A DNA stretch of 64,000 nt from Pseudomonas fulva 12-X (GTDB lineage: Bacteria; Pseudomonadota; Gammaproteobacteria; Pseudomonadales; Pseudomonadaceae), in NCBI RefSeq assembly GCF_000213805.1, contig NC_015556.1:1364001-1428000 (forward strand). Direction: 5' to 3'. The notes under the pieces are model-generated. The model did not search any database, was not told where the DNA came from, and saw only the letters and a list, made by a program, of their open reading frames with translations. This document shows positions 60,055 to 64,000 of the stretch, piece by piece. Numbering within the stretch: position 1 is the first letter of the stretch; the number at the start of each line of letters is the position of its first letter. A program made the position numbers and the translations under genes.

Positions 60055-61263
60055 ATGAACCGAGATGTATTTATCTGCGATGCGCTGCGCACGCCGATTG
60101 GCCGCTTGAATGGCGCGCTGTCCGCGGTACGTGCCGACGATCTGGCGGCGATTCCGCTCAAGGCGCTGGTCGAGCGTAATCCGCAGGTCGACTGGTCCGC
60201 GGTCGATGAAGTGTTCATGGGCTGCGCCAACCAGTCCGGCGAGGACAACCGCAACGTCGCCCGTATGGCCCTGCTGCTCGCCGGTCTGCCGGAAACGGTG
60301 CCAGGCGTGACCCTCAATCGCCTGTGCGCCTCGGGCATGGAAGCGGTCGGTGCTGCGTTCCGCGCCATCGCCTCGGGCGAGATGGAGCTGGCCATTGCTG
60401 CAGGCGTCGAGTCGATGACCCGCGCGCCTTACGTGATGGGCAAGGCCGACAGCGCCTTTGGCCGCTGCCAGAAGCTGGAAGACACCACCCTGGGTTGGCG
60501 CTTCGTCAACCCGGCGATGAAAGAGCAGTACGGCGTCGATCCGATGCCGGTCACCGGTGACAACGTCGCTGAGGACTACGGCGTCAGCCGCGCCGACCAG
60601 GACGCCTTTGGTCTGCGCAGCCAGGAGCGTGCAGCAGCGGCCCAGGAAGCGGGTTACTACGCCGAGGAGATCGTTCCGGTGGTGATCAAGACCAAGAAGG
60701 GCGAGATCATAGTCGATACCGACGAGCACCCGCGTGCCGACACCACCGCCGAAGGTCTGGCCAAGCTCAAGCCGGTCAATGGCGAAGGCAAGACCGTCAC
60801 CGCCGGCAACGCCTCGGGCCTCAACGATGGCGCCTCGGCGATGATCCTCGCGTCTGCCGAAGCCGTTAAGCAGTACGGCCTCAAACCGCGCGCCAAGGTA
60901 CTGGGCATGGCCAGCGGCGGCGTCGCGCCACGCATCATGGGCGTCGGCCCGGTGCCGGCGGTACGCAAGCTGCTGACGCGCCTGAATCTGGATATCGATG
61001 CCTTCGACGTTATCGAGCTGAACGAAGCCTTCGCGGCCCAAGGCCTGGCGGTCACCCGCGACCTCGGTCTGCCGGACGACAGTCCCAAGGTCAACCCGAA
61101 TGGCGGCGCCATCGCCCTCGGCCACCCGCTGGGCATGAGCGGCAACCGCCTGGTGCTGACCGCGGTGCACCATCTGGAAAAGACCGGCGGCAAGCTCGGC
61201 CTGGCGACCATGTGCGTTGGCGTGGGGCAGGGGCTGGCATTGGCTATCGAGCGCGTAGGTTGA
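60055..61263 (+). CDS. pcaF: 3-oxoadipyl-CoA-type thiolase (PcaF-like)
   Basis: 402 residues from ATG 60055 with GGAGA upstream. Nucleophile Cys91 in [13 protein letters not shown], His in [17 protein letters not shown] and the second Cys in [10 protein letters not shown]. Overall the sequence reads as the PcaF/PhaD group ([20 protein letters not shown], then [24 protein letters not shown]), which cleaves 3-oxoadipyl-CoA to succinyl-CoA and acetyl-CoA. Other pca genes are absent here, so it probably ends this cluster's own beta-oxidation route. Confidence 0.9.
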   Translation: MNRDVFICDALRTPIGRLNGALSAVRADDLAAIPLKALVERNPQVDWSAVDEVFMGCANQSGEDNRNVARMALLLAGLPETVPGVTLNRLCASGMEAVGAAFRAIASGEMELAIAAGVESMTRAPYVMGKADSAFGRCQKLEDTTLGWRFVNPAMKEQYGVDPMPVTGDNVAEDYGVSRADQDAFGLRSQERAAAAQEAGYYAEEIVPVVIKTKKGEIIVDTDEHPRADTTAEGLAKLKPVNGEGKTVTAGNASGLNDGASAMILASAEAVKQYGLKPRAKVLGMASGGVAPRIMGVGPVPAVRKLLTRLNLDIDAFDVIELNEAFAAQGLAVTRDLGLPDDSPKVNPNGGAIALGHPLGMSGNRLVLTAVHHLEKTGGKLGLATMCVGVGQGLALAIERVG

Positions 61264-61265
61264 GT

Positions 61266-61321
61266 TGCCAGGCACACGAGCTTTTTAGCCCCTGACGGTT
61301 TACCGTGTCGCCTGCCTGGCA
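61266..61321. repeat. Inverted repeat between thiolase and AraC gene
   Basis: TGCCAGGCA (61266-61274) and TGCCTGGCA (61313-61321) are exact complements separated by 38 bases. It starts 3 bp after the thiolase stop and ends 17 bp before the AraC start. The loop contains a short T-run. Could end the thiolase transcript or be a regulator site. Confidence 0.4.
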
Positions 61322-61338
61322 GCGGCACGGAGGACGAT

Positions 61339-62163
61339 ATGGGCAAATCGACAGGCCACAGCGACTGGTTGCTGCGCAGCCCTGATCAGGGGCGGGTGGA
61401 GCGCATCGAGGCGTATTTCAGCGGCCATGGCTACGACCCTCACCGCCATGACTCCTACGCCATCGGCCGCACCTTGTCCGGTGTGCAGAGCTTTCGTTAT
61501 CGGCGCGCCATGCGCCACAGCCTGCCCGGCGGCACCCTGGTGCTGCACCCGGATGAGCTGCATGACGGCATGGCCGGTACCGAGGCCGGCTTTCATTACC
61601 GCATGCTGTACATCGACCCGGTGCTGATCCAGCAGGTACTGGGCGGGCAGCCGCTGCCGTTCATCCAGGGTGGTTTGAGCGATGACGTGCGCCTGCGCCG
61701 GGCGACGCAGCGCTTCTTGCAGGCGATGGACGACCCGCTGGAGTCGCTGGATGAAGACGATGCGATCTATGACCTGGCCCATGCCCTGCAGGCGGTTGCC
61801 GGCAAGCCCCGTGGCCGCCGCGCCTTCGATTACCCCGCCACGCAGCGGGCGCGCGAGTACATCCACAGCCGCAACGGCGCGAGCGTCACCCTGGACGAGC
61901 TGGAGCGCGTCAGCGGACGGGATCGCTGGAGCCTGTCGCGGGATTTTCGTGCCCTGTTCGGCACCAGCCCCTATCGCTATGTGACCATGCGCCGCCTGGC
62001 GCGCTGCCGTGAACTGGCCCTGTCGGGTGTCGGCCTGGCCGATGCGGCACTCATTGCCGGGTTCTTCGACCAGAGCCACATGACCCGGCATTTCGTGGCC
62101 AGTTTTGGTCTGTCCCCGGCCCGCTGGCTGGCCATGCAGAAGTTGCAGGATCGTACAAGATAG
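61339..62163 (+). CDS. AraC-family transcriptional regulator
   Basis: 274 residues, GGAGGA before the ATG. N-terminal cupin-like ligand domain with PHRHDSYAIGRTLSG and LVLHPDELHDGMAG. C-terminal AraC HTH pair: SVTLDELERVSGRDRWSLSRDFRALFGTSPYRYVTMRRLARCRELALSG, then ADAALIAGFFDQSHMTRHFVASFGLSPARWL. Probably controls the cupin gene 50 bp downstream or a gene elsewhere. Confidence 0.9.
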   Translation: MGKSTGHSDWLLRSPDQGRVERIEAYFSGHGYDPHRHDSYAIGRTLSGVQSFRYRRAMRHSLPGGTLVLHPDELHDGMAGTEAGFHYRMLYIDPVLIQQVLGGQPLPFIQGGLSDDVRLRRATQRFLQAMDDPLESLDEDDAIYDLAHALQAVAGKPRGRRAFDYPATQRAREYIHSRNGASVTLDELERVSGRDRWSLSRDFRALFGTSPYRYVTMRRLARCRELALSGVGLADAALIAGFFDQSHMTRHFVASFGLSPARWLAMQKLQDRTR

Positions 62164-62212
62164 CGCCTGGGGTGCCTCGCTAGAGTGGTGAAAACCAACC
62201 GAGGAACGCTCC

Positions 62213-62596
62213 ATGAACCCGCCAGTTTCGTCTGCCAAGCAATCCATCAACCTGATCCGCAAGCTTGACCTGATCGCCGAACAATGGTCTCCGCGGGTGG
62301 TCGCGGAAATGAACGACTACCAGTTCAAGGTGGTGCGCCTGCAGGGTGATTTCATCTGGCATGCCCATGCCGAAACCGATGAAGCCTTTCTGGTGCTCGA
62401 CGGCCAGCTGCGTCTGGATTTTCGTGACGGTTCGGTAACCTTGGGCAGCGGCGAGCTGTACGTGGTGCCCAGGGGCGTGGAGCACAAACCCTATGCCGAG
62501 GATGAGGTGAAGTTGCTGCTGATCGAGCCGCGCGGCGTGCTGAACACCGGGGCGGAGGGCGGGGAGCGTACGGCGATCAACGATCTGTGGATCTGA
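62213..62596 (+). CDS. Cupin-domain protein
   Basis: 127 residues. Cupin motif 1 is HAHAETDEAFLVLDGQLRLDF (His, His, Glu) and motif 2 is LYVVPRGVEHKP, giving the usual 3-His/1-Glu metal site. Single-domain cupins of this type are often sugar-phosphate or small-ligand proteins of unknown activity. It follows the AraC gene on the same strand; no further partner. Confidence 0.85.
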   Translation: MNPPVSSAKQSINLIRKLDLIAEQWSPRVVAEMNDYQFKVVRLQGDFIWHAHAETDEAFLVLDGQLRLDFRDGSVTLGSGELYVVPRGVEHKPYAEDEVKLLLIEPRGVLNTGAEGGERTAINDLWI

Positions 62597-62641
62597 CGGT
62601 CGGGTTGGCGCTCCTGCGAGCGTCAACCCTTGGCAACCGTT

Positions 62642-63718
62642 TCAGGTGCCGCTTTTCACCTTGGTCCAGATCCTTGTGCGGATGCGGTCGATGTTCAGCG
62701 GCATGGCTTCCAGGGCGTAGAGCTTTTCCATCACGTCAGCGGGCGGGTAGACGGTGGGGTCGGCCTTGAGCGCCGGGTCGACCAGCGCGTCGGCCTGGCT
62801 GTTGCCGTTGGCGTAGTGCACGTAATCGCTGATGCCGGCGATCACCTTTGGCTCGAGCAGGTAGTTCATGAAGGCGTAGGCGGCCTTTTCATTGGGCGCG
62901 TCCTTGGGCATGGCGACCATGTCGAACCACATCGGCGCGCCTTCCTTGGGGATCACGTAGGCGATGTCGACGCCATTGCCGGCCTCCTTGGCGCGAGCGC
63001 TGGCCTGCATGATGTCGCCGGAGAAGCCCACCGCCATGCACACGTCGCCGTTGGCCAGCTCACCCACGTACTTGGAGGAGTGGAAGTAGGCGACGTTCTT
63101 GCGCATCTCCATCAGCAGCGCTTCGGCCTTCTTGTAATCCTCGGGCTTCTGACTGTGGTGCGGCAGGCCCAGGTAGTGCAGGGCGATGGGCAGCATTTCC
63201 GGGCCGTTGTCGAGAATCGCCACGCCGCATTTGCTCAGCTTGGCCATCAGCTCGGGCTTGAAGATCAGGTCCCAGGAGTCCAGCGGCACGTCGTCGCCGA
63301 GCACGGCCTTGACCTTCTCGACGTTGTAGCCGATGCCGGTGCTCCCCCACAGGTACGGGAAACCATGCTTGTTGCCTGGGTCGTTGCCTTCCAGGGCCTT
63401 GAGCAGCGTCGGATTGAGGTTCTTCCAATTGGGCAGCTGGCTCTTGTCCAGCTCCTTGAGCGCGCCGCCCTGGATCTGCCGTGCCATGAAGTGGTTGGAG
63501 GGAAACACCACATCATAGCCAGAGCGCCCGGCCATCAGCTTGGCGTCGAGGGTTTCGTTGCTGTCGTAGACGTCGTAGTGGGGCGTCACGCCGCTGGCCT
63601 GCTGAAAGTTCTTCAGCGTGTCGGGGGCGATGTAGTCGGTCCAGTTGTAGATGCGCACGTCCTGCGCCGCCTGGCTGACCGAGGCGACGAGCATCAGCGG
63701 GATAAGCGTTTTCAGCAT
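62642..63718 (-). CDS. Polyamine-type ABC substrate-binding protein (PotF/SpuD-like)
   Basis: 358 residues from ATG 63718, with GAGG seven bases upstream; the TTG at 63730 is not favoured. A short signal peptide ends VSQAAQ. The PotF-type start DVRIYNWTDYIAPDTLKNFQQASG is followed by YDVVFPSNHFMARQ, and GSTGIGYNV; a Trp-containing WFDMVAMPKDAPN segment lies near the C-terminus. It binds putrescine or spermidine in the periplasm. No transporter subunits are in the window. Confidence 0.92.
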   Translation of the reverse strand: MLKTLIPLMLVASVSQAAQDVRIYNWTDYIAPDTLKNFQQASGVTPHYDVYDSNETLDAKLMAGRSGYDVVFPSNHFMARQIQGGALKELDKSQLPNWKNLNPTLLKALEGNDPGNKHGFPYLWGSTGIGYNVEKVKAVLGDDVPLDSWDLIFKPELMAKLSKCGVAILDNGPEMLPIALHYLGLPHHSQKPEDYKKAEALLMEMRKNVAYFHSSKYVGELANGDVCMAVGFSGDIMQASARAKEAGNGVDIAYVIPKEGAPMWFDMVAMPKDAPNEKAAYAFMNYLLEPKVIAGISDYVHYANGNSQADALVDPALKADPTVYPPADVMEKLYALEAMPLNIDRIRTRIWTKVKSGT

Positions 63719-63762
63719 GGGAAACCTCAACCGTTGTTATCGATGTTGTGGAGGCAGCGGTC

Positions 63763-63904
63763 AGGACCTGTTCAAAGCCTGCTGCGCGTTGGCACTGCTG
63801 CGTTAAAAACAGACTCAGAATGCTCATTTACAGCACGTAAACTGCGCTTCTTCGCCTGTTTTTGCCTTGCATTGCTCTAGCTCGCGAGACTTTGAATAGA
63901 TCCT
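63763..63904. repeat. MITE-like repeat, copy 2 (142 bp), opposite orientation
   Basis: Read on the minus strand it begins AGGATCTATTCAAAGTCT and ends in the complement of AGGACCTGTTCAAAGCCT, with the same internal blocks as the copy at 15471-15656 (GAGCTAGAGCAATGCAAGG, GCTGTAAATGAGCA, CTGTTTTTAACGCAGCAGTG). It is 44 bp shorter through internal deletions. Its first base is the last base of the adjoining cupin stop codon. AAAAACAG and CTGTTTTT inside could form a terminator stem. Confidence 0.85.
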
Positions 63905-64000
63905 CAGAAAATCAGTACATAGGTCTTGCGCAGCGTTTCTTGTATGTCCCACACGCCTGTGGTGTTGGCCGGCAACATCAGCGCGTCGCCCGCTTTGATT
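63904..64000 (-). CDS. Cupin-domain protein, C-terminal fragment
   Basis: The gene enters from the right edge; only the last 31 codons are seen, reading IKAGDALMLPANTTGVWDIQ then ETLRKTYVLIF. This is the end of a cupin of the DUF861/ureidoglycine-aminohydrolase-like type (GDALMLPANTTG is the second cupin motif). The stop codon TGA touches the repeat element. It runs in the same direction as the PotF-like gene. Confidence 0.75.
   Translation of the reverse strand, partial: IKAGDALMLPANTTGVWDIQETLRKTYVLIF

Overview
The window is 64 kb of high-GC chromosomal DNA that reads as a Pseudomonas, or a very close gammaproteobacterial relative. The reasons are the Pseudomonas-type lysine/pipecolate pathway genes, an OprD porin, a PcaF-like thiolase, dense coding with many ATGA overlaps, many LysR/TetR/IclR/AraC regulators, and REP-like palindromes in the gaps. 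Most of the window is accessory metabolism and regulation. I see no rRNA, tRNA, CRISPR array, transposase or phage genes.

Layout. 0-6.8 kb: end of a hybrid histidine kinase, an AbrB-type membrane protein with a divergent LysR, a TetR/DUF1348 pair with a near-ideal operator, an SDR with an altered active site, and a chemoreceptor. 7.0-12.2 kb: an arsenic island, arsO-arsR facing a second arsR followed by arsC, arsH, arsN1 and arsB, with two different ArsR types and two different inverted repeats in the shared promoter region. 12.2-17.8 kb: a nucleotide-signalling group of GAF/HD-GYP protein, FecR protein, OmpA lipoprotein and CHASE2 class III cyclase. 18.1-23 kb: MarR-PrpF pair, DUF1737, AraC/SDR pair, LysR.

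23.1-33.5 kb carries a nearly complete lysine-derived pathway. AmaA (pipecolate oxidase) and AmaB (piperidine-6-carboxylate dehydrogenase) lead to 2-aminoadipate, an AmaC-like transaminase leads to 2-oxoadipate, HglS leads to D-2-hydroxyglutarate, and a YdiJ-type dehydrogenase leads to 2-oxoglutarate. The ydiJ gene has a one-base frameshift as given. A dense set of palindromic repeats lies between ydiJ and amaA. 33.5-36.1 kb: small membrane protein, GNAT, Pit phosphate transporter.

36.5-43.5 kb is the stretch I find most interesting. It is one tightly overlapping minus-strand run of thermostable-hemolysin-family protein, AMP-dependent acyl ligase, heme-oxygenase-like diiron protein, SDR, repeat protein, two-component system and cytochrome b561. 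It looks like a small regulated pathway acting on an acyl substrate. 43.6-49.9 kb: TetR, divergent serine hydrolase, outer-membrane channel, DUF3237, MFS, then a CDF transporter. 49.9-61.3 kb: an IclR-controlled catabolic cluster (hydratase, ADP-forming CoA ligase, ABC importer, OprD porin, hydratase/dehydrogenase, 3-oxoadipyl-CoA-type thiolase) in which one palindromic motif occurs at both promoter regions. 61.3-64 kb: AraC, cupin, polyamine-type binding protein, partial cupin.

A non-coding repeat family with terminal inverted repeats (copies at 15.47 and 63.76 kb, one solo end at 26.62 kb) abuts stop codons each time it occurs.
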